Part shown: piece after piece, positions 1-7,919 of the stretch
Position numbering within the stretch: position 1 is the stretch's first letter
How the letters are laid out: every line of letters starts with the position of its first letter
Source of the DNA: Bacteroides sp.
GTDB taxonomy: Bacteria > Bacteroidota > Bacteroidia > Bacteroidales > Bacteroidaceae
NCBI GenBank assembly: GCA_019416685.1
Contig: DXWV01000022.1
Coordinates: 1-38,591 of the forward strand
Direction: 5' to 3'
Length of the DNA stretch: 38,591 bases
Program-made: the position numbers and the translations under genes
The notes under the pieces: model-generated
Seen by the model: only the letters and a program-made list of their open reading frames with translations
Told to the model about the DNA's origin: nothing
Database searches by the model: none

Positions 1-53
1 AGAGCGCATGATTCATAATCATGAGGTCCCCGGTTCAATCCCGGGTCCCGCTA
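1..53 (+). tRNA. tRNA-Met (CAT), 3' part only
   Basis: The window opens inside a tRNA. Visible are the end of the D arm, an anticodon stem (7-11 with 19-23) around a 7-nt loop with anticodon CAT at 14-16, a variable loop at 24-28, a T stem CCCGG/CCGGG (29-33 with 41-45) around TTCAATC, the 3' acceptor strand at 46-52 and discriminator A53. CCA is not encoded. CAT fits elongator or initiator Met. An Ile2 tRNA with a modified C34 cannot be fully excluded because the 5' half lies outside the window. Confidence 0.93.
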
Positions 54-63
54 CAACAGAAAA

Positions 64-101
64 TAGCGTTTGGGAGGCTTCCACTCTTGGGCGCTTTTTT
101 T
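64..101 (+). terminator. possible terminator after tRNA-Met
   Basis: AGCG at 64-67 can pair with CGCT at 92-95, with a weaker inner GGA/TCC pairing, followed directly by a run of seven T. The stem is interrupted, so this is a moderate call that rests mostly on the T tract and the position after the tRNA. Confidence 0.45.
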
Positions 102-128
102 ATTCCCCCCCTCTTCCTTTTTCATTAT

Positions 129-265
129 TAATCCACACAGTTATTAACAAGGTTATCAACAGGTGTACTATAAAGTTATCAACAGGGTAACACATTTATA
201 TGCAACCAATTAACTTCATATCGTATACTTTCCGTAATTATTAATTCACAATATATAAACAACCA
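129..265. repeat. intergenic DnaA-box-like element, copy A
   Basis: The core has TTATTAACA (141-149), TTATCAACA (153-161) and TTATCAACA (176-184), preceded by a degenerate TAATCCACA (129-137). The same arrangement of four 9-mers with nearly the same spacings recurs at 4363 and 5630. A less conserved AT-rich tail follows that contains CAATT and AATTCACA motifs shared with copy B. Each 9-mer matches the DnaA box TTATCCACA with one or two differences. It sits between the tRNA and the TonB receptor gene. No replication gene is nearby, so an origin is not claimed. Confidence 0.75.
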
Positions 266-350
266 GCTTCAAATAGCACCGACACACAAACGAAACATAT
301 TTGTTACCACATCTTCAATATCCAGCAAAGAAAATGAAATACGATCCCCC

Positions 351-358
351 TACTTTTG
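351..358 (+). promoter_or_regulatory. Bacteroides -7 promoter box (TACTTTTG)
   Basis: TACTTTTG matches the Bacteroides -7 consensus TAnnTTTG and lies 29 nt before the receptor start codon. I see no TTTG at the expected -33 position, so the call rests on the -7 box and its placement. Confidence 0.55.
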
Positions 359-387
359 CGGCATATTATTAACGCATACTAACAAAT

Positions 388-3210
388 ATGAAACGACTCG
401 TTAAATTAGCCTCATTGATTCTCTTATTTTTAAACATGAGCAGTAATACTTTCGCCGAAGAGAAAGTAAATGTAGTCAAGCAAGGAACAATCCGCGGACG
501 GATCATAGATGCTTCCAAACAAACACTCCCCGGAGCATCTATCTATATTGAAAACTTACGCACGGGAGTAACAAGTGACGTCAATGGATATTACACATTT
601 TCCAATCTGAATCCAGGCACCTACACCATAAAAATCAGTTACGTCGGCTACTCACCGGTAGAGATGAAAATTACGATTCCTGCCGGAAGGACTTTGGAAA
701 AAGATGTTGTACTCAACGAAGGATTAGAGCTACAAGAGGTAGTAGTAGGAGGTGCTTTTCAAGGGCAACGCCGGGCTATTAACTCACAAAAAAACAGCCT
801 GGGTGTCACCAACGTTGTTTCTGCCGATCAGGTAGGAAAATTCCCCGACTCAAACATCGGAGACGCACTTAAGCGCATCTCAGGTATTAATGTACAATAC
901 GATCAGGGCGAAGCTCGTTTCGGACAAGTTCGCGGAACCTCTGCTGATTTAAGTTCGGTCACTATCAACGGGAATCGTATTCCTTCTGCCGAAGGCGATA
1001 CACGTAATGTACAGTTAGACCTTATCCCGGCGGATATGATACAAACCATTGAAGTAAATAAAGTAGTAACCCCGGATATGGATGGAGATGCCATTGGCGG
1101 ATCGATCAACCTGGTTACCAAGAACTCTCCTTACAAACGTACAATCACTGCCACTGCCGGAAGCGGATATAACCGGATCAGTGAAAAAGCCCAACTCAAC
1201 CTGGGCTTCACCTATGGCGATCGTTTTTTCAACGATAAACTGGGCGTTATGCTTTCTGCTTCCTATCAAAATGCCCCCTCAGGATCTGATGATGTAGAAT
1301 TTGTTTGGGACACAGATTCAAAAGGAACAATCTGCCTGACCGATTACCAGATTCGCCAATACTACGTAACCCGTGAGCGCCAAAGTTACTCGGCAGCATT
1401 CGACTGGGATATAAATGCAAATCATAAGTTATTCTTCAAAGGAATATTCAATAACCGCAATGACTGGGAAAACCGGTATCGCCTTACTCTGAAAGACCTG
1501 AACAAAGATGTTAATAAGAAGAAAGAAGGCGCAGTTGCCGACAACAAAGCCTCTGTACGCCTACAGACAAAAGCCGGAAGTCCAAACAACCGTAACGCCC
1601 GCCTCGAGCGTCAGCGTACGATGGATTTCACTCTCGGTGGCGAACATCTTTTCGGCAAGTTATCCATGGACTGGAATGCCTCTTATGCCCGTGCCTCGGA
1701 AGAGCGTCCCAACGAACGCTACCTGGGATATGAACTAAAGAAACAGAATTTCGACATAGACCTGAACGATATAAGAAAACCCTATGCTTCGGCACAAGCC
1801 GGATCAACACTTATACTAAATAATGATTTCTCACTGCAAGAACTCACAGAGCAACAGCAGGATATTGTAGAAAAAGACCTCAAATTCTCTATGAATTTCA
1901 AGTTACCATTAGCGAAAGGATTCTATAGCAATCAGTTACGATTCGGAGCCAAAGTAGTAGATAAAAGTAAAAACAAAGACCTGGAATTTTACGACTACGA
2001 ACCGATAGACGAAAAAGCTTTTAACTCAAACAGCTTTTCCAATACCAGCGAACAAAACAGGAATGGATACATACCCGGAGAAAAATACAAAGCAGGAACA
2101 TTTATCAGCAAAGAATATGTGGGAGGGCTCGACCTGAACAACAGCAGCCTGTTTAATAAGATAGAAAATCCGGAAGAGTTGGCAGGCGAATACAAAGCAC
2201 GTGAAACAGTTACTGCCGGCTACCTTCGTTTCGACCAGAACTTCGGTAAGAAACTTAGTGCAATGGTAGGTTTGCGTCTGGAAAATACCCATTTGAAATA
2301 CAACGGACGCAAACTGACACTGAACGACGATGGCGATCCGGAATCATTGACTGTTACCCCGGATGTAAAAGACAGCTACCTGAACGTTTTACCTTCCGTC
2401 TTATTGAAGTACAACGTCAGTGAAGATTTCAAGATTCGCGGTTCATTCACCGAAACACTTTCGCGCCCCAAATACTCAGCATTGATACCGAATGTAAATA
2501 TCAACAACAAAGACAACGAATTGACACTTGGTAACCCGGAATTAAAACCGACCACTTCGTTTAACTTCGATCTGAGTGCAGATTATTATTTCAAAAGTGT
2601 AGGACTTGTCAGTATTGGTATATATTACAAAGACATCAATGACTTCATCGTAACCCAAACAGTCAGAGGATATGAGTATGAAGGCAATTCTTATGATAAA
2701 TTCATGCAACCCCGCAATGCAGGAGATGCCAATTTATTGGGTGTAGAAGTAGGCTACCAACGGGATTTCGGTTTCATCGCTCCCGCCTTAAAGTGTGTTG
2801 GATTCTACGGAACCTATACCTATACACATAGCAAGGTGAACAACTTCAACTTCACCGGACGTGAAAACGAAAAAGACCTGAAACTGCCCGGATCACCGGA
2901 ACATACAGCCAATGCATCTCTCTACTTTGAAAAAGGAGGACTCAACGTACGCTTATCTTACAATTTCGCATCCGATTTTATTGATGAAATGGGTGAAAGC
3001 GCTTTCTACGACCGTTATTATGATAAAGTAAACTACATGGATGTAAACGCCAGTTATACTTTTGGTAAAAAACTGAGAACAACTTTTTATGCCGAGGCTA
3101 ACAATCTGCTAAACCAACCTCTGCGTTATTACCAGGGAATATCAGAACGCACCATGCAATCAGAACATTATGGTGTAAAGGTAAATGCAGGAGTCAAAAT
3201 CAATTTCTAA
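388..3210 (+). CDS. TonB-dependent outer-membrane receptor
   Basis: A 940-aa outer-membrane receptor for energised uptake of a bulky ligand. It has a signal peptide (about residues 1-23), then a carboxypeptidase-regulatory-like beta domain (about 32-115, with GTIRGRIIDA and the YVGY segment), a TonB plug (about 130-245, with PDSNIGDALKRISGI and GGSINLVTKNSP), and a long 22-strand-type barrel ending in Phe. The plug resembles the TonB-Xanth-Caul class of receptors rather than SusC, and no SusD partner follows. The next gene, 61 nt downstream on the same strand, is a secreted phosphoesterase. I infer that the pair takes up a phosphorylated or phosphate-ester ligand, but no residue in the receptor proves the substrate. 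Confidence 0.93.
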   Translation: MKRLVKLASLILLFLNMSSNTFAEEKVNVVKQGTIRGRIIDASKQTLPGASIYIENLRTGVTSDVNGYYTFSNLNPGTYTIKISYVGYSPVEMKITIPAGRTLEKDVVLNEGLELQEVVVGGAFQGQRRAINSQKNSLGVTNVVSADQVGKFPDSNIGDALKRISGINVQYDQGEARFGQVRGTSADLSSVTINGNRIPSAEGDTRNVQLDLIPADMIQTIEVNKVVTPDMDGDAIGGSINLVTKNSPYKRTITATAGSGYNRISEKAQLNLGFTYGDRFFNDKLGVMLSASYQNAPSGSDDVEFVWDTDSKGTICLTDYQIRQYYVTRERQSYSAAFDWDINANHKLFFKGIFNNRNDWENRYRLTLKDLNKDVNKKKEGAVADNKASVRLQTKAGSPNNRNARLERQRTMDFTLGGEHLFGKLSMDWNASYARASEERPNERYLGYELKKQNFDIDLNDIRKPYASAQAGSTLILNNDFSLQELTEQQQDIVEKDLKFSMNFKLPLAKGFYSNQLRFGAKVVDKSKNKDLEFYDYEPIDEKAFNSNSFSNTSEQNRNGYIPGEKYKAGTFISKEYVGGLDLNNSSLFNKIENPEELAGEYKARETVTAGYLRFDQNFGKKLSAMVGLRLENTHLKYNGRKLTLNDDGDPESLTVTPDVKDSYLNVLPSVLLKYNVSEDFKIRGSFTETLSRPKYSALIPNVNINNKDNELTLGNPELKPTTSFNFDLSADYYFKSVGLVSIGIYYKDINDFIVTQTVRGYEYEGNSYDKFMQPRNAGDANLLGVEVGYQRDFGFIAPALKCVGFYGTYTYTHSKVNNFNFTGRENEKDLKLPGSPEHTANASLYFEKGGLNVRLSYNFASDFIDEMGESAFYDRYYDKVNYMDVNASYTFGKKLRTTFYAEANNLLNQPLRYYQGISERTMQSEHYGVKVNAGVKINF

Positions 3211-3271
3211 ATCTCTATAAAAAGACGCAAAGCAAGTATCTATTAATAATCAATAAGAAACAATTTATAAA

Positions 3272-4204
3272 ATGAAAACAAAAAGCCTTCTCGTTCTTCT
3301 GTTTATCACAATCTGTACAATAGGATATGCACAAAAGAGCGACTATTCCATCTTCGATAAAAAATTCAATTTCTATATTGCCAACGATCTGGGACGAAAC
3401 GGATATTATGACCAAAAGCCAATTGCCGAACTAATGGGAACAATGGCAGAAGAAATCGGTCCTGAGTTCGTAGTTGCCACCGGAGATATTCACCATTTCG
3501 AAGGTGTACGCAGCGTCAATGACCCTCTATGGATGACAAATTACGAATTAATCTACTCGCATCCGGAGTTAATGATCGACTGGTTTCCTGTATTGGGAAA
3601 TCATGAATATCGCGGTAATACCCAAGCCGTACTTGACTATAGTAATATAAGCCGCCGCTGGTCCATGCCTGCCCGCTACTACACCAAGGTATTCAATGAA
3701 GAAGGTACAACCGTCCGCGTCGTTTGGTTGGATACTGCCCCCATCATTAATAAATACCGCAATGAAAAAGAGACTTATCCGGATGCCTGCAAGCAAAACA
3801 GAGAAAAACAGCTCGCCTGGGTAGACTCAGTACTGACCGCAGCCAAAGAAGACTGGGTAGTTGTAGTAGGACACCATCCTATCTACGCCGAAACTCCCAA
3901 AGATACCAGTGAACGAGACGACCTGCAGAAATATCTGGATCCCATCCTGAGAAAACATCATGTAGATATGTATATCTGCGGACACATTCATAACTTCCAG
4001 CATATCCGCGTATCAGGAAGCGATATTGACTACGTTGTCAATTCAGCCGGCTCACTGGCACGTAAAGTAAAACCGATCGAAGGAACACTGTTCTGTAGTC
4101 CGGAACCAGGTTTTTCTGTCTGTTCTATTGATAAAAAAGAATTCAACCTGCGTATGATCGATAAAAAGGGGAACGTACTTCATACAATAACCCGAAAGAA
4201 ATAA
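3272..4204 (+). CDS. secreted calcineurin-like metallophosphoesterase
   Basis: A 310-aa exported phosphoesterase. It has a signal peptide ending near residue 21 (GYAQ). The binuclear-metal signature follows in order: GDIHHFEG (71-78), GNHEYRG (109-115), GHHPIY and GHIHNF. These are the purple-acid-phosphatase/calcineurin motifs that bind two metals and hydrolyse phosphate esters. The first canonical DxH is replaced here by an N-D context in the early strand (IANDLG), so the substrate class is uncertain. It follows the TonB receptor closely and is closed by a strong terminator, consistent with a two-gene operon in which the periplasmic or surface enzyme works on the receptor's ligand (inference). 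Confidence 0.88.
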   Translation: MKTKSLLVLLFITICTIGYAQKSDYSIFDKKFNFYIANDLGRNGYYDQKPIAELMGTMAEEIGPEFVVATGDIHHFEGVRSVNDPLWMTNYELIYSHPELMIDWFPVLGNHEYRGNTQAVLDYSNISRRWSMPARYYTKVFNEEGTTVRVVWLDTAPIINKYRNEKETYPDACKQNREKQLAWVDSVLTAAKEDWVVVVGHHPIYAETPKDTSERDDLQKYLDPILRKHHVDMYICGHIHNFQHIRVSGSDIDYVVNSAGSLARKVKPIEGTLFCSPEPGFSVCSIDKKEFNLRMIDKKGNVLHTITRKK

Positions 4205-4235
4205 ATTCTACTCTTATAAAAAACACACAACTCAA

Positions 4236-4275
4236 GGGTACTCCATTCGTGATGAAAGGAGTACTCTTTTTATTT
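4236..4275 (+). terminator. rho-independent terminator of the receptor/phosphoesterase operon
   Basis: A 9-bp stem with GGGTACTCC (4236-4244) against GGAGTACTC (4258-4266), one pair being G-T, is followed by TTTTTATTT. It lies about 30 nt after the phosphoesterase stop. Confidence 0.88.
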
Positions 4276-4308
4276 AAACTCAATTATAGGAAATTCAAAA
4301 ATAACCGT

Positions 4309-4316
4309 TATCTTTG
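4309..4316 (+). promoter_or_regulatory. isolated -7 promoter box (TATCTTTG)
   Basis: TATCTTTGCAC is a textbook Bacteroides -7 element, but the next plus-strand gene starts about 400 nt away and has its own candidate box. It sits immediately after a terminator and about 47 nt before copy B of the DnaA-box-like element. It may be a relic of a lost gene or may drive a small RNA across the element. Confidence 0.4.
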
Positions 4317-4362
4317 CACCTCCAAACAAGAGAATCTTTCTTTTTTCTCCCTACCCCATTCT

Positions 4363-4500
4363 TTATCCACAAAGTTATGAACAATGTTATCAACAGGTAG
4401 ACGCTAAAGTTATCAACAAGTTAATATCCTTATTATCAAACAATTGAATTCTTCACACATCATTTATCATAATTACATATTCACAAACCCACAAACAGAT
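4363..4500. repeat. intergenic DnaA-box-like element, copy B
   Basis: TTATCCACA (4363-4371, an exact match to the classical DnaA box), TTATGAACA (4375-4383), TTATCAACA (4387-4395) and TTATCAACA (4410-4418), with TTTATCATAATTACA and ATTCACA further on. From 4363 to about 4545 this block aligns with 5630-5810 (copy C), including the 3' end of a coding sequence, so B and C share a duplication history. Confidence 0.8.
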
Positions 4501-4510
4501 TCATACCACC

Positions 4511-4542
4511 GCCCTTTCAAATACCTGGTAATTTTAAAAGGG
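4511..4542 (-). pseudogene. remnant of the 3' end of the 309/313-aa secreted protein family
   Basis: On the minus strand this stretch encodes PFKITRYLKG, matching PFKTIKYLKG at the C terminus of the two intact genes at 5772 and 6878. The flanking non-coding DNA (TTTATCATAATTACA, ACAAACAGATTCA) also matches the sequence after those genes. A stop codon precedes it in frame and nothing else of the gene is left. It shows that a third tandem copy, or part of one, once lay here. Confidence 0.65.
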
Positions 4543-4647
4543 CTAAAAATCTTTTCCAATTGAGATATTATCAATCCAAACATAAATGCTCTTCAATATA
4601 TCCCTACACATTCCAAATAAAAATAATATTAATATTTATTATTTTAC

Positions 4648-4655
4648 TATTTTTG
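4648..4655 (+). promoter_or_regulatory. -7 promoter box (TATTTTTG) for the bactofilin gene
   Basis: TATTTTTGCAA fits TAnnTTTG, 63 nt before the ATG at 4719. The surroundings are very AT-rich and there is no clear -33 box, so confidence is moderate. Confidence 0.45.
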
Positions 4656-4718
4656 CAATATCATTCGATATTTAAGCAAATAAACAATATATAGCATAAA
4701 CATTAATATAAAATCGTC

Positions 4719-5117
4719 ATGTTTGGAAAAAAGAAAGATGAAAAAAATTCCCAGATACAGTCTGAGCCCCTGAAACTGACAACTATAGCTATGGGGACAG
4801 TTATAAAAGGCACAGTTGATGTAGAAGGAAGTTTAAGAGTAGATGGTACTATAGAAGGAAATGTTTCCTGTCATAAAACCATGATATTGGGTCCACAAGG
4901 AACAATCATAGGAAATGTAACCTCTGTTTCTGCAATATTACATGGTATCCTGAAAGGAGATATACATACGGAAGAAGAATTAGTGTTGAAATCAGGATGT
5001 TCAATGAAAGGAGATATTTACACTTGCAAGTTAGAAATAGAACCGAAAGCACTCTTTAACGGTGCTTGTAAAACAATGGAAGAAAATATACAGCCACAAG
5101 GACAATCACTTGAATAA
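4719..5117 (+). CDS. bactofilin (polymer-forming cytoskeletal protein)
   Basis: A 132-aa bactofilin-family protein. It has a short charged N-terminal tail (FGKKKDEK), then a right-handed beta-helix core of hydrophobic/Gly repeats from about residue 20 to 115, including GTVIKGTVDVEGSLRVDGTI and later GxI-x-GNV turns. It ends in a short disordered tail. Bactofilins self-assemble into filaments at the membrane and scaffold cell-shape or envelope enzymes. No M23 peptidase or other usual partner is adjacent. It is a single gene surrounded by decayed DNA. Confidence 0.93.
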   Translation: MFGKKKDEKNSQIQSEPLKLTTIAMGTVIKGTVDVEGSLRVDGTIEGNVSCHKTMILGPQGTIIGNVTSVSAILHGILKGDIHTEEELVLKSGCSMKGDIYTCKLEIEPKALFNGACKTMEENIQPQGQSLE

Positions 5118-5150
5118 TCCCAGATCAATCTGACTTCATAATCATAAGAT

Positions 5151-5500
5151 CGGCTTGCACCAGATGTAACCTTTTTCTTTCCTAAGGATAAAGTCACCGG
5201 ATTAGATGTAAACGCAAATTTCCACTATGTATTTAACTTTAAAGAAGATGGCCAGGAGTTTTCCGTTTATCCCCTTGCCGGCATCGGTATGCAAAACAAT
5301 TTTTATAAAAAAACAATGTTGAAATAAAAGGGAAAGAGATTGAAATAGATCGAAGCAACTCTACTAAATTTGCTTTCAATCTGGGAGGAGGAATCACTCT
5401 TCCACTTTCCGAACACAGTTATTTGAATGCCGAAGCCAAATTTATGTTTGCCAAAGATGATAACGTAGTAATCATGTTGGGTTACGGATATAAATTCTAA
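5151..5500 (+). pseudogene. decayed outer-membrane beta-barrel protein
   Basis: Two reading frames together give the C-terminal half of a small OmpA/PorT-like barrel. Frame one reads from about 5151 (APDVTFFFPKDKVTGLDVNA, then FHYVF and YPLAGIGMQNNF) and runs into a stop at about 5323. The other frame continues with VEIKGKEIEID, LGGGITLPLSE and AEAKFMFAKDD and ends GYGYKF at 5500, with the C-terminal Phe typical of barrels. The frames join at a seven-A run near 5309-5316, where one extra A would restore the frame. A second frame break near 5153 would recover KIGL upstream, and the N-terminal half with its signal peptide is missing. Loss of the 5' part argues for a true pseudogene rather than only a sequencing error. 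Confidence 0.8.
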
Positions 5501-5525
5501 AAACGTAATCATGTAGTCAAAATGT

Positions 5526-5561
5526 AACGGGAATTATCCTAAATCCTGAATAATTCCCGTT
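5526..5561. terminator. 12-bp hairpin after the beta-barrel pseudogene
   Basis: AACGGGAATTAT (5526-5537) is perfectly complementary to ATAATTCCCGTT (5550-5561). It lacks a clean T run but lies 25 nt after the stop, so it is probably the terminator of the ancestral gene. Confidence 0.6.
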
Positions 5562-5629
5562 TGGTATATAAACCACTTTACCATCGAAAAATACAATAAA
5601 TCTATAAAGACATCACCGTACTTAATTAT

Positions 5630-5760
5630 TAATTCGCAAAGTTATCAACAACGTTATCAACAGGTTATTCTAAAGTTATTAACAGCCTAAAACCTTCATT
5701 ATCATATATTTGAAATCCATACACACAGTTTATCATAATTACAGATTCACAGACCTACCA
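5630..5760. repeat. intergenic DnaA-box-like element, copy C
   Basis: A degenerate TAATTCGCA (5630-5638), then TTATCAACA (5642-5650), TTATCAACA (5654-5662) and TTATTAACA (5676-5684), followed by TTTATCATAATTACAGATTCACA. Spacing between the 9-mers equals copies A and B within two nucleotides. It lies just beyond the stop of the minus-strand gene at 5772. Confidence 0.8.
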
Positions 5761-5771
5761 ACATACTCACC

Positions 5772-6701
5772 TCACTGCCCTTTCAGATACTTGATAGTCT
5801 TAAAAGGAATACCCTCTTTATTGCATAGCTGAAGTATATAAATCTCTTGATTAAGTTCTTTCAAATCATCCCAATTGGTTATTTGCATCATATATTTTCC
5901 TTCTTTCGTATATATGTTTATAACAGAAGCATTTACAAAATCGCTATGTATTGTTTGTATCCCTGTTATATCACTCTCCAAGGTTATAATAACCTCATCT
6001 TCGCCATACTCATTGTAAACATGAAGCCAAACCCATGCACAATCAAATGTATTAATACCACTTCGGCACACATGGGCAACAAGGGGTTCTTCAATCGTTT
6101 GTATTTCCAAGAAAGGTGAATATTCCTCTCTAACTCCAACTTCCAAAAAATCAGAACCAACATAGCGAACCGTAAAATCAATGCTGTATGCAGTATTCGT
6201 TTCATTTACCGTTTTTATGATTTCACTATAAGATATAATGTGAGGTTTCAAATCCAACATTATATTATATGAAGCTACAGACTCTTCCCCATCAATGATA
6301 CAACTAAATACGATCCGCCCACTAATGCAATGATCTGCATCTATATCATAGAGATCTTTACTCTCAACTATAGGGATCGTAAATATATCATTTTGGGATG
6401 TAGCAATGATGGTCTCTCCACCACTTTTCAAAGGCAAAGTATAAGTCCACTGCGGCTCACTAATAGAATGATTCGTGTTATTCTCAATGCTAAAGTTATA
6501 ACTTTCATAAGCAGAAGCAAATCCATCCTCTTCAATTCTTTCACATACAATCTTCAAGCCCGATTGTTCTTGAATCTCTCTTCCAGTAGGCGACATCTCT
6601 GAAAGCTGGCTATTAATCGGCAAAGATTCTGTATCGTTCTTTTGCGCAAAGAGAGTACAACTAAGACTAATTAACAGCAGCATGATAATTCGTGCTTTCA
6701 T
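5772..6701 (-). CDS. secreted beta-sandwich protein with sorting-like tail (tandem copy 2)
   Basis: A 309-aa exported protein of unknown function. It has a signal peptide at 1-20 (MKARI...LFAQ), two Ig-like beta modules at about 49-150 and 152-243, and a C-terminal tail at about 258-308 with the I-Y-x-x-x-G and I-Y-I-L pattern of type IX sorting (type A) tails. The two modules align with the C-terminal half of the 569-aa and 566-aa proteins at 12828 and 16841 (shared W-x-Y-x-L, I-x-G-x-I, K-P-x-x-I-S and V-W-x-x-L landmarks). So this is a member lacking the peptidase-like domain. It is a near-identical copy of the next gene upstream (6878-7819) and was probably co-transcribed with it. Confidence 0.85.
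   Translation of the reverse strand: MKARIIMLLLISLSCTLFAQKNDTESLPINSQLSEMSPTGREIQEQSGLKIVCERIEEDGFASAYESYNFSIENNTNHSISEPQWTYTLPLKSGGETIIATSQNDIFTIPIVESKDLYDIDADHCISGRIVFSCIIDGEESVASYNIMLDLKPHIISYSEIIKTVNETNTAYSIDFTVRYVGSDFLEVGVREEYSPFLEIQTIEEPLVAHVCRSGINTFDCAWVWLHVYNEYGEDEVIITLESDITGIQTIHSDFVNASVINIYTKEGKYMMQITNWDDLKELNQEIYILQLCNKEGIPFKTIKYLKGQ
6184..6656. repeat. direct repeat, identical to 7302-7774
   Basis: By base-by-base reading these 473 nt equal 7302-7774 (offset 1118). They cover the first half of both tandem genes apart from the signal-peptide start. Outside the block the copies differ at several percent of positions, plus a 12-nt indel in the coding sequence. Confidence 0.85.
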
Positions 6702-6877
6702 ACACTTTCCTTTTTAAATTTAGTTATTTGAATTTTAGAATTATATCATAATAATTAAACACCAGCAAGTTTATCAGGCATTCCCCCCAACCTTATGATT
6801 ACAAAGACCTTAAGCTATGATTAAATATCCGACTACCCAACTGATATAAACACAAACTTACAAACAGATTCACCTCA

Positions 6878-7819
6878 CTACCCTTTCAGATACTTGATAG
6901 TCTTAAAAGGAATACCCTCTTTATTGCATAGCTGAAGTATATAAATCTCTTGATTAAGTTCTTTCAAATCATCCCAATTGGTTATCTGCATCATATATTT
7001 TCCTTCTTTCGTATATATTTTTATGACAGAAGCATTTACAAAATCGCTATGTATTGTTTGTACCCCTGTTATATCAGAATCACCTATCAAGTTCTTCAAC
7101 GTTATAGTAATCTCATCTTCGCCATACTCATTGTAAACATGAAGCCAAACCCATGCATAATTAAAAGCATTAATACTACTTCGGTACACATGGGCAACAA
7201 GGGGTTCTTCAATCGTTTGCATTATCAAAGAAGGCGAATATTCTTCTCTAACTCCAACTCTCAAAAAATCAGAACCTACATAGCGAACCGTAAAATCAAT
7301 ACTGTATGCAGTATTCGTTTCATTTACCGTTTTTATGATTTCACTATAAGATATAATGTGAGGTTTCAAATCCAACATTATATTATATGAAGCTACAGAC
7401 TCTTCCCCATCAATGATACAACTAAATACGATCCGCCCACTAATGCAATGATCTGCATCTATATCATAGAGATCTTTACTCTCAACTATAGGGATCGTAA
7501 ATATATCATTTTGGGATGTAGCAATGATGGTCTCTCCACCACTTTTCAAAGGCAAAGTATAAGTCCACTGCGGCTCACTAATAGAATGATTCGTGTTATT
7601 CTCAATGCTAAAGTTATAACTTTCATAAGCAGAAGCAAATCCATCCTCTTCAATTCTTTCACATACAATCTTCAAGCCCGATTGTTCTTGAATCTCTCTT
7701 CCAGTAGGCGACATCTCTGAAAGCTGGCTATTAATCGGCAAAGATTCTGTATCGTTCTTTTGCGCAAAGAGAGTGCAACTAAGATTAACTAACAGCAGCA
7801 TGATAATTCGTGCTTTCAT
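6878..7819 (-). CDS. secreted beta-sandwich protein with sorting-like tail (tandem copy 1)
   Basis: A 313-aa paralogue of the following gene at 5772-6701, with the same architecture of signal peptide, two beta modules and tail. Residues from about 16 to 182 are identical. The rest differs at scattered positions and carries an extra NLIGD-type insertion near residue 246. A candidate promoter lies at 7912-7919 and a terminator for the preceding transcript at 8030-8072, so the pair may form its own unit. The signal peptide MKARI..LLL..LSCT is shared with the DUF3244 gene at 13281, suggesting exchange of 5' ends within the cluster. Function is unknown. Confidence 0.85.
   Translation of the reverse strand: MKARIIMLLLVNLSCTLFAQKNDTESLPINSQLSEMSPTGREIQEQSGLKIVCERIEEDGFASAYESYNFSIENNTNHSISEPQWTYTLPLKSGGETIIATSQNDIFTIPIVESKDLYDIDADHCISGRIVFSCIIDGEESVASYNIMLDLKPHIISYSEIIKTVNETNTAYSIDFTVRYVGSDFLRVGVREEYSPSLIMQTIEEPLVAHVYRSSINAFNYAWVWLHVYNEYGEDEITITLKNLIGDSDITGVQTIHSDFVNASVIKIYTKEGKYMMQITNWDDLKELNQEIYILQLCNKEGIPFKTIKYLKG
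7302..7774. repeat. direct repeat, identical to 6184-6656
   Basis: Partner of the block at 6184-6656. The exact identity inside otherwise diverged copies points to a very recent duplication or gene conversion. Confidence 0.85.
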
Positions 7820-7911
7820 ACACTATTTCCTCTTTTAAAAATTTAGTACTGGAAAAAAACGGTCGATCCCCCCACATCCATTCACTTTTTGTCATCATCT
7901 TCCATGTATCA

Positions 7912-7919
7912 CAAAAATA
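7912..7919 (-). promoter_or_regulatory. -7 promoter box (TATTTTTG) for the tandem pair
   Basis: CAAAAATA on the plus strand reads TATTTTTG on the minus strand, about 93 nt before the ATG at 7819. There is no TTTG at the -33 position. Apart from this box and the hairpin at 8030-8072, I see nothing else in the 293-nt gap 7820-8112. Confidence 0.45.

Noticed and set aside
129..184. Cluster of DnaA-box-like sequences as the chromosomal origin
   Set aside because: The same cluster appears three times in 5.5 kb and there is no dnaA, dnaN, gidA or similar gene nearby; most 9-mers deviate from the box.
903..1269. Minus-strand reading frames inside the TonB receptor gene
   Set aside because: They overlap a clearly coding frame, have no homology features and no start signals; they are antisense shadows.
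6330..6602. Plus-strand frame of 90 codons, also found at 7448-7720
   Set aside because: It is duplicated only because the minus-strand genes are duplicated; composition is that of the complementary strand of a coding region.
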